DNA of 44,396 nt, taken from positions 1-44,396 of the forward strand of contig CAMYIO010000003.1 in the NCBI GenBank assembly GCA_947258515.1, read 5' to 3'. Both the position numbers and the translations under genes were made by a program. The notes under the pieces are model-generated. The model saw only the letters and a list, made by a program, of their open reading frames with translations. It was not told where the DNA came from and did no database searches. Every line of letters begins with the position of its first letter. Position 1 is the stretch's first letter. This stretch comes from an uncultured Ectothiorhodospiraceae bacterium (GTDB lineage Bacteria; Pseudomonadota; Gammaproteobacteria; UBA9214). Shown in pieces: positions 24,345 to 32,716 of the stretch.

Positions 24345-26306
24345 ATGCAGCAAAACATTGATAACACCGCCTGGCTCGACCGGCACACCAAGGCCTCGCT
24401 GGCGCGGCTGCTGCCGCGGCTGGAAGCGCGCTTTGCCGCCAGGGTAGATGCAGACCAGTGGCAAGGTTACCTGCAACGGGTGTACGCACATTTCCCGCGC
24501 CTGTTCGGTCTGTTGTACAGGCTCTACGGACACCACTACGACTTCTTCTACCACCTGGATAACATCCTTGGTACCGCCACTAGAATGTGGATAGAACGCT
24601 CCGATGAACTGAAGGCGCTGGATGCCTCCAGAGAAGCGGATCCGCACTGGTTTCAGTCAAACCGCATGGTGGGTGCCATGTGCTACGTTGACCTGTTCTC
24701 CGATGACCTCGCCGGGCTGCGCGCGCGTGTGCCCTACTTCACCGAGCTCGGCATCACCTACCTGCACCTGATGCCCCTGTTCAAGACGCCGCAGGGCGAC
24801 AACGATGGCGGCTACGCCGTCTCCAGCTACCGCGAGATCAACCCTGAGCTGGGTACCATGGAGGAACTGGCGGAACTGGCCACCGAATTGCGGCATCACG
24901 GCATCAGCCTGGTGGTGGACTTCGTGTTCAATCACACCTCCGATGAGCACGAGTGGGCAAAACGGGCACTTGCCGGTGATACCGACTGCCAGGAGTACTA
25001 CCGGATGTACCCGGACCGCCAGGAGCCGGATGCCTTCGAGCAAACGGTCAAGTCCGTGTTCCCCGACGAGCACCCCGGTTGTTTTACCTATCGAAGCCGG
25101 ATTCGCAAATGGGTGTGGACGACATTCCATAACTACCAGTGGGACCTGAACTATGAGAATCCGATCGTCTTCAATCACATGGCTGAAGAAATGCTATTCC
25201 TTGCAAACCAGGGTATCGAGGTCCTGCGGCTCGATGCGGTGGCCTTCATCTGGAAGCGCCTGGGAACGAACTGCGAGAACCTGCCGGAGGCACATCAGCT
25301 GATTCAGGCATTCAATGCCGTGGTGCGCATCGCAGCGCCTGCCATGGTGTTCAAGTCCGAGGCGATTGTGCACCCCGATGAAGTCGCCAGATATATCGGT
25401 GAGGGAGAATGCCAGCTCTCGTATAACCCGCAAATGATGGCACTGTTGTGGGACAGTCTCGCTGCCAGGGAAACGCGCCTGCTGCGCCATGCCATGCAGA
25501 AGCGCTTCGCGGTACCATCCGGATGCAGCTGGGTGAATTACGTTCGCTGCCACGATGATATCGGCTGGGCGTTCTCTGACGACGATGCCCGTGAACTCAA
25601 CATCAATCCCGGTGATCATCGCCGCTTTCTCAGCGATTTCTATATCGGGCGCTTCCCCGGCAGTTTTGCGCGCGGCCTGCCGTTCCAGGAGAATCCTGTA
25701 ACAGGCGATGCGCGTGTCTCCGGCACGGCTGCCTCACTCACAGGTCTGGAGAAGGCCCTTGATGAAAATGACCCCCGGGAACGGGAGCTGGCGATACGCC
25801 GGCTTATCCTGTTGCACGGCATCATCTTCACGATCGGGGGCATCCCGCTGATCTACCTCGGCGACGAACTGGGCCTGCTGAACGATCACAGTTACAGCGA
25901 CTCGCCTGAAAAGGTCGGTGACACACGCTGGATTCATCGTCCCGCATTCGATTGGGAAATCGCGGCACAGCGTGACGATACCGATTCGGTTGTCGGGCGC
26001 CTGTTCCACGGACTGCTCAAGCTGGTACAGCTTCGTCAGCAAAATCTCGCTTTTACCCGCGCCGAGACAGAGATCGCGGATCTCGGCAATGACCACGTGT
26101 TCGGCTATTTCCGGCATCACAGCGAACAGAGCGTGCTCGTGCTGGGCAACTTTTCAGATGCGGACCAGACAATATCCGGAACGCGTTTGCGGCAACTGGG
26201 CATGCGCAAGACATTCACCGATATCATTGCAGGCAAGACCATTACCGCAACGCATCAGCTGGTGCTCGAACCCTACCAGTTCTCGGTCCTTGTCGGGGTT
26301 CGCTAA
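24345..26306 (+). CDS. ams: Amylosucrase (GH13 subfamily 4)
   Basis: This 653-residue enzyme transfers glucose from sucrose to an alpha-1,4-glucan and releases fructose. It matches Neisseria amylosucrase from end to end: an N-terminal helical domain (about 1-95), then YVDLFSDDLAGL and TYLHLMPLFKTP. The catalytic residues sit at the nucleophile D297 (LRLDAVAFIWK), the acid/base E339 (FKSEAIVHP) and the transition-state stabiliser D404 (RCHDDIGW). The amylosucrase-specific SFARGLPFQENPVTGDARVSGTAASLTGL loop is present. There is no signal peptide, so it acts in the cytoplasm on sucrose that may be made as an osmolyte. No strong Shine-Dalgarno precedes the ATG. No sucrose phosphate synthase or fructokinase lies nearby. 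Confidence 0.95.
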   Translation: MQQNIDNTAWLDRHTKASLARLLPRLEARFAARVDADQWQGYLQRVYAHFPRLFGLLYRLYGHHYDFFYHLDNILGTATRMWIERSDELKALDASREADPHWFQSNRMVGAMCYVDLFSDDLAGLRARVPYFTELGITYLHLMPLFKTPQGDNDGGYAVSSYREINPELGTMEELAELATELRHHGISLVVDFVFNHTSDEHEWAKRALAGDTDCQEYYRMYPDRQEPDAFEQTVKSVFPDEHPGCFTYRSRIRKWVWTTFHNYQWDLNYENPIVFNHMAEEMLFLANQGIEVLRLDAVAFIWKRLGTNCENLPEAHQLIQAFNAVVRIAAPAMVFKSEAIVHPDEVARYIGEGECQLSYNPQMMALLWDSLAARETRLLRHAMQKRFAVPSGCSWVNYVRCHDDIGWAFSDDDARELNINPGDHRRFLSDFYIGRFPGSFARGLPFQENPVTGDARVSGTAASLTGLEKALDENDPRERELAIRRLILLHGIIFTIGGIPLIYLGDELGLLNDHSYSDSPEKVGDTRWIHRPAFDWEIAAQRDDTDSVVGRLFHGLLKLVQLRQQNLAFTRAETEIADLGNDHVFGYFRHHSEQSVLVLGNFSDADQTISGTRLRQLGMRKTFTDIIAGKTITATHQLVLEPYQFSVLVGVR

Positions 26307-26349
26307 CCCTGATGCAAACCCGCTGCTGATGACTATTCGGATTTAACAC

Positions 26350-28119
26350 ATGGTTTGGGAAGCCTGGCTGACGTTGTCTGTAGTGGCAGGGTGTTTTGCC
26401 ATGATGGCATTTACCTGGATCTCGCCTGACATCATCATGTCGGCCGGACTCACCGTGCTGCTGGTATCCGGGGTGCTGTTACCCGAGGAGGCGCTGGCCG
26501 GCTTTGCCAACCAGGGCATGCTGACAGTGGCCGTGCTCTATATCGTGGTCAGCGGCCTGACGGAAACCGGTGCCGTGGGATGGATTGTGCAGAACATCCT
26601 GGGGCAGCCACGCACTACTCGCCATGCACAGGCCCGGTTGATGGCGCCAGCCGCCGTGCTGAGTGCCTTTCTCAACAACACGCCGGTGGTGGCCGTGTTC
26701 GTTCCGGCAGTCAAGGAGTGGGCGCGGCGCAATAACCTGAACCTGTCGAAGCTGCTGATTCCGCTGAGTTACGCCAGTATTGCCGGCGGTACCTGCACCC
26801 TCATCGGCACCAGTACCAACCTGGTCGTCAACGGCTTGCTGGTTGACGAGGTCGGCCTGCCTGGTCTGGGTATGTTCGACCTTGCCTGGATCGGTCTGCC
26901 CATCACCGTGAGCGTGTTGCTGTTCGTGCTGCTGTTCAGCGGGCGACTGCTGCCCGACCGCCAGGAGCCGCTGGTGCACAGCGACGGCATGCGCGAATAC
27001 ATGGCGGAAATGATGGTGGCAGAAGGCAGCCCGCTGGAAGGCTGCACCATCGAAAAAGCGGGGCTGCGTTCCCTGCCTGGCCTGTTCCTTGCCGAAATCG
27101 AACGTGACGGCGCCATCCTGCCGGCCGTGGCGCCGCGTGAACGCCTCGAGGCCAACGACCGGCTCATTTTCGTTGGTGCCGTCGAATCGGTTGTCGATCT
27201 GCATCGCATCCGCGGCCTGCTGCCTGCGACAGACCAGGTACTGAAACTGGAAGGGGCTCGCAAGGACCGCAGCTTTTTCGAGGCGGTGTTGTCGGACACC
27301 TGCCCGCTGGTGGGCAAGAGTGTGCGCGATGGCCGCTTCCGCACCCGTTATCACGCCGTCATCATTGCCCTCGCCCGCAACGGTGAACGCCTGCAGGGCA
27401 AGATTGGTGACATGGTGCTGCGGGCGGGCGATACCCTGCTGCTGGAGGCACGGCCCGATTTCATCGATCAGCAAGGCAGGTCACGGGACTTTTTACTGGT
27501 CAGCGAGGTCGGTGGGTTTCATCCGCCCAACCACAAGGGCGCACCGCGGGCGCTGGCCGTCATCGTCGGCATGGTGGGACTGGCGGCGAGTGGATTGTTG
27601 AGCATGCTGGAAGCGGCCCTGGTAGCCGCCGGCCTGATGATCGTGCTGGGTTGTACCAGCGGACGGGTGGCACGGCAGGCACCGGACTGGCAGGTACTCG
27701 TGGTCATCGCCACCTCGTTCGGTGTCGGCGCGGCATTGCAAAAGAGTGGCGCCGCCGGGGTACTGGCGGACGGCATTATCGGCCTGGCGGGAGGCAATCC
27801 CTGGGCCACACTGGTGCTGGTATTCACCGCCACCGCGCTGCTGACCGCCATCGCCACCAACAATGTGGCGGCGGTGCTGGCTTTCCCCATTGCCCTGTCG
27901 GCGGCCCGGCACATGAACGTCGACGTCATGCCGTTCGCCATCACTATCATGGTGGCAGCATCCGCCAGTTTCGCCACACCCATCGGCTACCAGACCAACC
28001 TGATGGTGTATAACGCAGGGGGTTACCGGTTCGCGGATTTCGTGCGTATCGGCATGCCACTGACGCTGCTGGTGGGCCTGGTGACCGTCGGCCTGGTACC
28101 GTTGATATGGGAATTTTGA
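26350..28119 (+). CDS. SLC13/DASS family permease with two TrkA_C domains
   Basis: This 589-residue inner-membrane transporter has the SLC13 layout: about five helices, two cytoplasmic RCK_C/TrkA_C domains (about 210-290 and 300-385), then the remaining helices. The paired substrate/Na+ motifs are SAFLNNTPVVAVFVPAV, GTSTNLVVNG, IATNNVAAVLAFPIAL and PIGYQTNLMVY. Members with central TrkA_C domains are often sulfate or other anion transporters such as SLT1, but the substrate here is not known. It begins 43 bp after the amylosucrase stop, so co-transcription is possible. Confidence 0.9.
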   Translation: MVWEAWLTLSVVAGCFAMMAFTWISPDIIMSAGLTVLLVSGVLLPEEALAGFANQGMLTVAVLYIVVSGLTETGAVGWIVQNILGQPRTTRHAQARLMAPAAVLSAFLNNTPVVAVFVPAVKEWARRNNLNLSKLLIPLSYASIAGGTCTLIGTSTNLVVNGLLVDEVGLPGLGMFDLAWIGLPITVSVLLFVLLFSGRLLPDRQEPLVHSDGMREYMAEMMVAEGSPLEGCTIEKAGLRSLPGLFLAEIERDGAILPAVAPRERLEANDRLIFVGAVESVVDLHRIRGLLPATDQVLKLEGARKDRSFFEAVLSDTCPLVGKSVRDGRFRTRYHAVIIALARNGERLQGKIGDMVLRAGDTLLLEARPDFIDQQGRSRDFLLVSEVGGFHPPNHKGAPRALAVIVGMVGLAASGLLSMLEAALVAAGLMIVLGCTSGRVARQAPDWQVLVVIATSFGVGAALQKSGAAGVLADGIIGLAGGNPWATLVLVFTATALLTAIATNNVAAVLAFPIALSAARHMNVDVMPFAITIMVAASASFATPIGYQTNLMVYNAGGYRFADFVRIGMPLTLLVGLVTVGLVPLIWEF

Positions 28120-28327
28120 CAGTTCGTTTGACCGCAAACAGTAGCCGCTCATTACAAGTAAGTGGTTTTATTTATCTGGATCATGCGAGCACTTCCAGAA
28201 AATGGTTAAGGTTTAGCCGAAAACGGGGTTGCATCTCTCACAAACAGCTCCATTTTCAGTGTGAGAACCCCTGGCACTCCGTCCTGACAGAGCGCCCCAA
28301 CCTCCCCTGCTGGCGGCCGTGCAGCTC

Positions 28328-30466
28328 TTAGCTTGCCTTCATATTCAACTGGAACTCCGCTCCGGGTTCGCGGTTAACAACATCCACCTGCCCCCCCATG
28401 GCACGGGCAAGCTGATGCACCAGTGCCAGGCCGATACCGGTGCCGACGGTCTCGCGCGTGAGTTCGTTTTCCGAGCGGTAAAATAACCTGAAGATCTTTT
28501 TCATCTGGTCGGCGGGTACGCCGGGGCCGTAATCGCGCACGCTGAACTGCACACTGCCGTCACGCAGGCGTTGACAGCCGATATCGATAACTTTCCGTTC
28601 CGCACTCGCGGAGAACTTGATGGCGTTATCCACCAGGTTGATGAAGATCTGGGCAAAGCCGTCCGGGTCGACCTGGATGATGGCCTGCCCTGCTTCAGGT
28701 TCGCAAGCCATGTTCAGCGTGAATCCCGTACGTTCAATCTGTGAGGAAATTCTCGAGCGGATACCATCCATCAGCACCGCCACGGTCAGGGGTTTTGTAT
28801 CGACTTGCAGGTGATTGCGGGTCATGCGTGCCAGTTGCAGCACGTTGGTAATCAGGCGTGACAGGCGCTCGCTTTCATCAAAAATGTAATCGTAGTAGGC
28901 TTTTTTCTTTTCCTCGGAGGCCCAGCCCTCGCGCAGCATCTCGCCGTACATGCGGATGGAGGTGAGCGGGGTCTTCAGTTCGTGACTGACGGCAGAAACG
29001 AAATCCTGCTGCTGCCGTGTCAGGTCGATTTGCCCCGCTCCCAGCCGGTACATCAGGTAAAAACCGCCACACAAGACCAGCAGGATAATCACCGCAAGCC
29101 AGGTGGTTAACCGGCTAGCGGCGCCCGCAGGCAGGCGGTTAACGCTCAGGATCAGTTCCAGATCACCCAGCGGGGCTGACAGCCGGGACTGGTAAAGCAA
29201 GGTACCGCGCAATGCCTCGGCGCTGGACAGGTATTCGCGCGCCACCCGTCCGCTGAAGGCCGAGAACACATCACCCCGCCAGGCCACCAGCAGGTCGCTC
29301 ATGGTTGACAGTGCGGTCTCGAGGAACATCGTCTCGATCACCCCCTCGACAAACGGCTGCTGTTCGATCAAGGCCCCCTGTATGTAACGCTGTCCGTCAC
29401 GCCAGACCTTGCGGAACAGCACAAAATGGCCACTGTCGAGCAGGCTGAATTCAAAAGGATCGATCTCGCTTTCGAAGATCCTGATGCGCAGTTCGTTTTG
29501 CATGCGTGACGTGTCCGCTGCCGGCGCATCGGCCTCGCGACCGCCCTCGAAGAATGCGATGCCTGATTCATCCGCCGGTTCAGGCAAGGCACTGCGCTCC
29601 TTGCGCATGCGCTTGGCGGCGACGGATGTCCCGGCAGTCGTGACCTGGCGCTGCACTTCTTCAACCGATTCGGACTGATAGCGATCATCCAGTTTCAGGT
29701 CCTCGACCCTGCCGAGGGTGCTGGCGGCCTGCTGTTTCTGCTCCTGCTCCCGGGGCATGGCTGCCGTGTTCAGCCGGTCGAAGGCGGCCTGCCCCGGTAC
29801 CTGTTCCTGCAATATTTCCGCGCTCGCCGCGACGGCGGCATCATCCAGGGAGCCCAGCTGAATGGCATCCTTGTCCCCGGAAACAACAGGGGCAGCCACA
29901 CCCTTCTGTTTGTCCCGGCGTGCCTCACTGGCATGCGGAATATCCGTCACTCCAGCCCTGCCAGTCACGCGCTCCTGCACCAGGCGGTTGTCGCTGAGTA
30001 TCTGCTCGATACGCTGCTGCAGGGCAAGACGCTGATCCAGTTCCGGCGCAGAAAGTCCATAGCTCGATGCCGCCGTCCCGGCCGGCGGCACCAGCGGCGT
30101 GCTGAATTCACCATCGGTATCGACCTGGAAGTAACCGACCAGACCGGGAATGGGCGACGCTGGCGGATAGGCCGACAACGGCGAACGCTGCAGGAAGTTG
30201 GCTGCCGGATCACCCGCGACATTCAGGAAGGTGTAATCTGCAAACGAGCGTGCTTCTTCAGCGTCGATCATCTGAATGATACGGCTGTCAATACGCTCCG
30301 CCAGTTCCCCGGCCAGCACCCGGTAGCGGTGAAACGCCTCCCACTTCAACTGGCTGTAAGCCTGGTAGACGAGGATCCCGGTCGGTATCGCCAGGGCAAG
30401 AAAAAACATCCCCAGCCACAGCCGCAGTCTTTTCCGGTCAAGCCCTGTCAGTGAGTTGCGAAACAT
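28328..30466 (-). CDS. Membrane sensor histidine kinase with large periplasmic domain
   Basis: This 712-residue kinase has helix 1 (about residues 17-36), an unusually long extracytoplasmic region of about 420 residues, and helix 2 (TTWLAVIILLVLCGGFYLMY). HisKA then carries the phosphoacceptor in VSAVSHELKTPLTS (H495), followed by HATPase_c with the N-box INLVDNAIKF and the G-boxes DYGPGVP and GTGIGLAL. HAMP and PAS domains are absent. The sensor region has a Gln/Ala-rich charged middle (about 190-300), probably disordered. It lies 24 bp downstream of the response regulator, its likely partner. The pair diverges from the PspA-like operon, which suggests an envelope-stress signal. Confidence 0.92.
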   Translation of the reverse strand: MFRNSLTGLDRKRLRLWLGMFFLALAIPTGILVYQAYSQLKWEAFHRYRVLAGELAERIDSRIIQMIDAEEARSFADYTFLNVAGDPAANFLQRSPLSAYPPASPIPGLVGYFQVDTDGEFSTPLVPPAGTAASSYGLSAPELDQRLALQQRIEQILSDNRLVQERVTGRAGVTDIPHASEARRDKQKGVAAPVVSGDKDAIQLGSLDDAAVAASAEILQEQVPGQAAFDRLNTAAMPREQEQKQQAASTLGRVEDLKLDDRYQSESVEEVQRQVTTAGTSVAAKRMRKERSALPEPADESGIAFFEGGREADAPAADTSRMQNELRIRIFESEIDPFEFSLLDSGHFVLFRKVWRDGQRYIQGALIEQQPFVEGVIETMFLETALSTMSDLLVAWRGDVFSAFSGRVAREYLSSAEALRGTLLYQSRLSAPLGDLELILSVNRLPAGAASRLTTWLAVIILLVLCGGFYLMYRLGAGQIDLTRQQQDFVSAVSHELKTPLTSIRMYGEMLREGWASEEKKKAYYDYIFDESERLSRLITNVLQLARMTRNHLQVDTKPLTVAVLMDGIRSRISSQIERTGFTLNMACEPEAGQAIIQVDPDGFAQIFINLVDNAIKFSASAERKVIDIGCQRLRDGSVQFSVRDYGPGVPADQMKKIFRLFYRSENELTRETVGTGIGLALVHQLARAMGGQVDVVNREPGAEFQLNMKAS

Positions 30467-30490
30467 GGCCGCTCTATTGCCTGACCGGGG

Positions 30491-31192
30491 TCATTCCGCC
30501 AGCAGGCGATAACCCGCGCCGCGCACCGTGACCAGGTAACGTGGTTGCGCCGGATCCGGTTCAATCTTGCGCCGCAGCTTCGCGATGTGGATATCGACGG
30601 TGCGGGTTTCAATATCGAGATTCCTGGCATAGCCCCAGACCTTCGCCAGCAACTCGTCACGGGGAACCGGGCGCTGCGAATTCATCTGCAGGTACTGCAG
30701 CAACTCCACCTCGCGGCGTGTAAATGACAGCGCCTCGTTATTGCGTTGTCCAACGAGATTGCGGCAATCGATCTCGACATCTTGACCCAGCCTGAGCGTG
30801 GCCTCCAGTTCGGCACCGATGCCTGAACGGCGCAGTACGGCCTGCACCCGCAGCACCAGTTGTGCAACCGAAAACGGCTTGGCGACGTAATCGTCTGCAC
30901 CCAGCGACAGGCCCTGGATGATGTCCTCGTCCGTGCCCTTGGCCGTCAGCATGATGACCGGCTGATCGCGATCCTGCGCACGGATGCGGTTGCAGATTTC
31001 GAAACCATCCATGCCCGGCAACATGACGTCCAGCAGCACCAGGTCGAAGCGACCGCTGAGCGCCTTGTCCAGACCAACCGGTCCATCGGCCGCGCAGTCC
31101 ACGTCGTAACCGTGGTAAACGAAGACATCCATCAGCCCGGTACGGATGGCCTCTTCGTCTTCAACAATCAGCAGTCGGATCTTGCGTTGCAT
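30491..31192 (-). CDS. OmpR/PhoB-family response regulator
   Basis: This 233-residue regulator has a receiver domain with the acidic pair E11/D12, the phosphoacceptor D55 (LVLLDVMLPGMDGFE), the switch Thr in MLTAKG and Lys in AKPFSV. A winged-helix DNA-binding domain follows, with SFTRREVELLQYLQMN and the C-terminal hairpin DPAQPRYLVTVRGAGYRL. It is co-transcribed with the histidine kinase. It probably controls the divergent PspA-like operon: a TGTAAAT direct repeat with 11 bp spacing, typical of OmpR-family sites, lies upstream of that operon. Confidence 0.95.
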   Translation of the reverse strand: MQRKIRLLIVEDEEAIRTGLMDVFVYHGYDVDCAADGPVGLDKALSGRFDLVLLDVMLPGMDGFEICNRIRAQDRDQPVIMLTAKGTDEDIIQGLSLGADDYVAKPFSVAQLVLRVQAVLRRSGIGAELEATLRLGQDVEIDCRNLVGQRNNEALSFTRREVELLQYLQMNSQRPVPRDELLAKVWGYARNLDIETRTVDIHIAKLRRKIEPDPAQPRYLVTVRGAGYRLLAE

Positions 31193-31592
31193 GCCTTGTT
31201 TGTCCCGGCCAGCCCTGGTCTGGCAACTAATGAATAAGTATCTCTTGCCACAGTTGTTCCATAAACGATCACCGAGTTGTCTGTCGCATCATGAATAAAA
31301 AAGCTGGCCCGGCTGTCATCACACACTGTACATGAATGCCTGTCACCACAAAGCAAACAGAGCATCCACTCCCCCGGAGGGGGAGGGAGTTTTTGAACAG
31401 CAATGACATCGCACACTGTTTACCGGTTCGGGCATTCCTGATTGAAAGCCTACCAGTTCATTGCTTCCCCGGCATGTAAATCTTTTGTAAATCCGCCGCC
31501 ACCGGTTTTACCAAAGCCTGTCTACACGCACCGCGCCCTTCTGCCTAGACTGAACTCACCATCCAAAAATCAATCCACAGGAGGTAACAACC
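31193..31592. promoter_or_regulatory. Divergent control region between the two-component genes and the PspA-like operon
   Basis: The 400 bp hold no gene. They include a GC hairpin (CTCCCCC-GGA-GGGGGAG, 31369-31385) followed by TTTTT, which may separate the two promoters, and the direct repeat at 31475-31492. A possible -10 (TAGACT, near 31546) lies before the PspA-like gene. I see no sigma-54 -24/-12 element, although sigma-54 controls psp in Escherichia coli. Confidence 0.5.
31475..31492 (+). promoter_or_regulatory. Candidate response-regulator binding site (11 bp direct repeat)
   Basis: TGTAAAT occurs at 31475-31481 and again at 31486-31492, a spacing of 11 bp. OmpR/PhoB-type regulators bind as head-to-tail dimers to half-sites spaced this way. 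The site lies about 100 bp before the PspA-like start codon, opposite a gene for such a regulator. It is a prediction from spacing and position only. Confidence 0.45.
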
Positions 31593-32129
31593 ATGGCACT
31601 TATCACACGCGTCTCGCGGCTGTTCCAGGCCGATTTCCACGCCGTACTCGACCGCATCGAGGAGCCCGGCATGCTGCTGCGCCAGGCGGTGCGCGAGATG
31701 GAAGAGGAACTCGCCCGCGACGAGCAGCGCAGCAAAATCATGAATCATGAACAGGGACAGCTGACTGCGCGGGAAAACGATCTCGAACAGTCGCTGCATG
31801 AAATCGAGGAGCAGCTCGACGTCTGTTTTGACACCGGGAATGACGACCTGGCCCGCGCCTGTGTCAAGCGCAAGCTGGAGGTGCAACGCTGTTGCAAAAG
31901 CCTGTCCCGCAAACGCCAGGCGTTACAGAAAACGCTCGATGATATCGACACACGACTGAGGGAAAACCGGGCGCGCCTGGAAAGCATGCGGCAGAAGGCC
32001 GAACTGCTGGCCGAGGAAAGCGCCCGCGAGCGGCCTGTTGACAACTGGACATTCCCGGACATCAGGGTACGCGATGAGGACGTGGAAGTGGCCTTTCTGC
32101 GCGAAAAACAGCACAGGAGGCGGCCATGA
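31593..32129 (+). CDS. PspA/IM30-like protein
   Basis: This 178-residue protein is almost entirely helical and coiled coil. Its N-terminus (ALITRVSRLFQADFHAVLDRIEEPGMLLRQAVREMEEEL) follows the PspA/IM30 pattern of an amphipathic membrane-binding helix then an EDP-like turn. It is shorter than the usual 220 residues. PspA proteins are ESCRT-III-like and coat damaged inner membrane. AGGAGGT ends 6 nt before the ATG, a very strong ribosome binding site. It opens a three-gene operon, overlapping the next gene by 4 bp. Two neighbouring cysteines (RCCKSL) are unusual for the family. Confidence 0.85.
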   Translation: MALITRVSRLFQADFHAVLDRIEEPGMLLRQAVREMEEELARDEQRSKIMNHEQGQLTARENDLEQSLHEIEEQLDVCFDTGNDDLARACVKRKLEVQRCCKSLSRKRQALQKTLDDIDTRLRENRARLESMRQKAELLAEESARERPVDNWTFPDIRVRDEDVEVAFLREKQHRRRP

Positions 32130-32695
32130 ATCAGCCCACCTTTCTTGAAGGCGTCAGCGTCGCGCTTGCGGCCAGTCTTGTCGGCAGTCTGTTCTATACC
32201 GCCATGGACGTGGTGTTTCCGGGCATCCCGGTGCTGCGCCTGCTGATCGCCGCTATCGGCCTCGCCTACGTTGTCTATCTGCTCAGCCGCAGCCCCGAGC
32301 GTGTTGGCCGCATCACGGCAGCCGCCGCCTGGCTGCTGGTCGCGGGTGTGCTCTGGTTTACGCACCCGCCCCTGCTGCTGTACGTGCTGGTGCATCTGGG
32401 CACCCTCTGGCTGATCCGCTCGCTGTACTTCTATTCCAGCGTGCTGTCTGCATTTGCCGACCTGGGACTGAACGGCCTGGCCCTGGCTGCCGCCATCTGG
32501 GCGGTGACGCGCACAGGCAGCGTGTTTCTCGGCATCTGGTGCTTCTTCCTTGTCGAGGCGCTGTTTGTCCTCATCCCGAAAAACGTCAAGCGCATGCCCG
32601 GCACGGGCCCGGCGGGTCACGAGTACGAAGACCGCTTTCAACACGCCTACCGCATCGCGGAAGGCGCGGTACGCAAACTTTCATCCAATCATTGA
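32126..32695 (+). CDS. Hypothetical multi-helix membrane protein
   Basis: I do not recognise a named family. The 189-residue protein has about six hydrophobic helices (for example VSVALAASLVGSLFYTAMDVVF, LLIAAIGLAYVVYLL, ITAAAAWLLVAGVLWF and LGIWCFFLVEALFVLI) and a polar C-terminal tail of about 35 residues. It lies between the PspA-like and VWA genes, overlapping the first by 4 bp and 21 bp before the second. The arrangement suggests a membrane partner of PspA in place of PspB/PspC; this is inference. Confidence 0.8.
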   Translation: MNQPTFLEGVSVALAASLVGSLFYTAMDVVFPGIPVLRLLIAAIGLAYVVYLLSRSPERVGRITAAAAWLLVAGVLWFTHPPLLLYVLVHLGTLWLIRSLYFYSSVLSAFADLGLNGLALAAAIWAVTRTGSVFLGIWCFFLVEALFVLIPKNVKRMPGTGPAGHEYEDRFQHAYRIAEGAVRKLSSNH

Positions 32696-32716
32696 ACCTT
32701 CAAAGGAGCGACTCAA

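Noticed and set aside
31369-31394. Terminator of a small RNA before the PspA-like gene
   Set aside because: The GC hairpin with TTTTT looks like a terminator, but no upstream + strand transcript or promoter can be identified; kept only as part of the control region.
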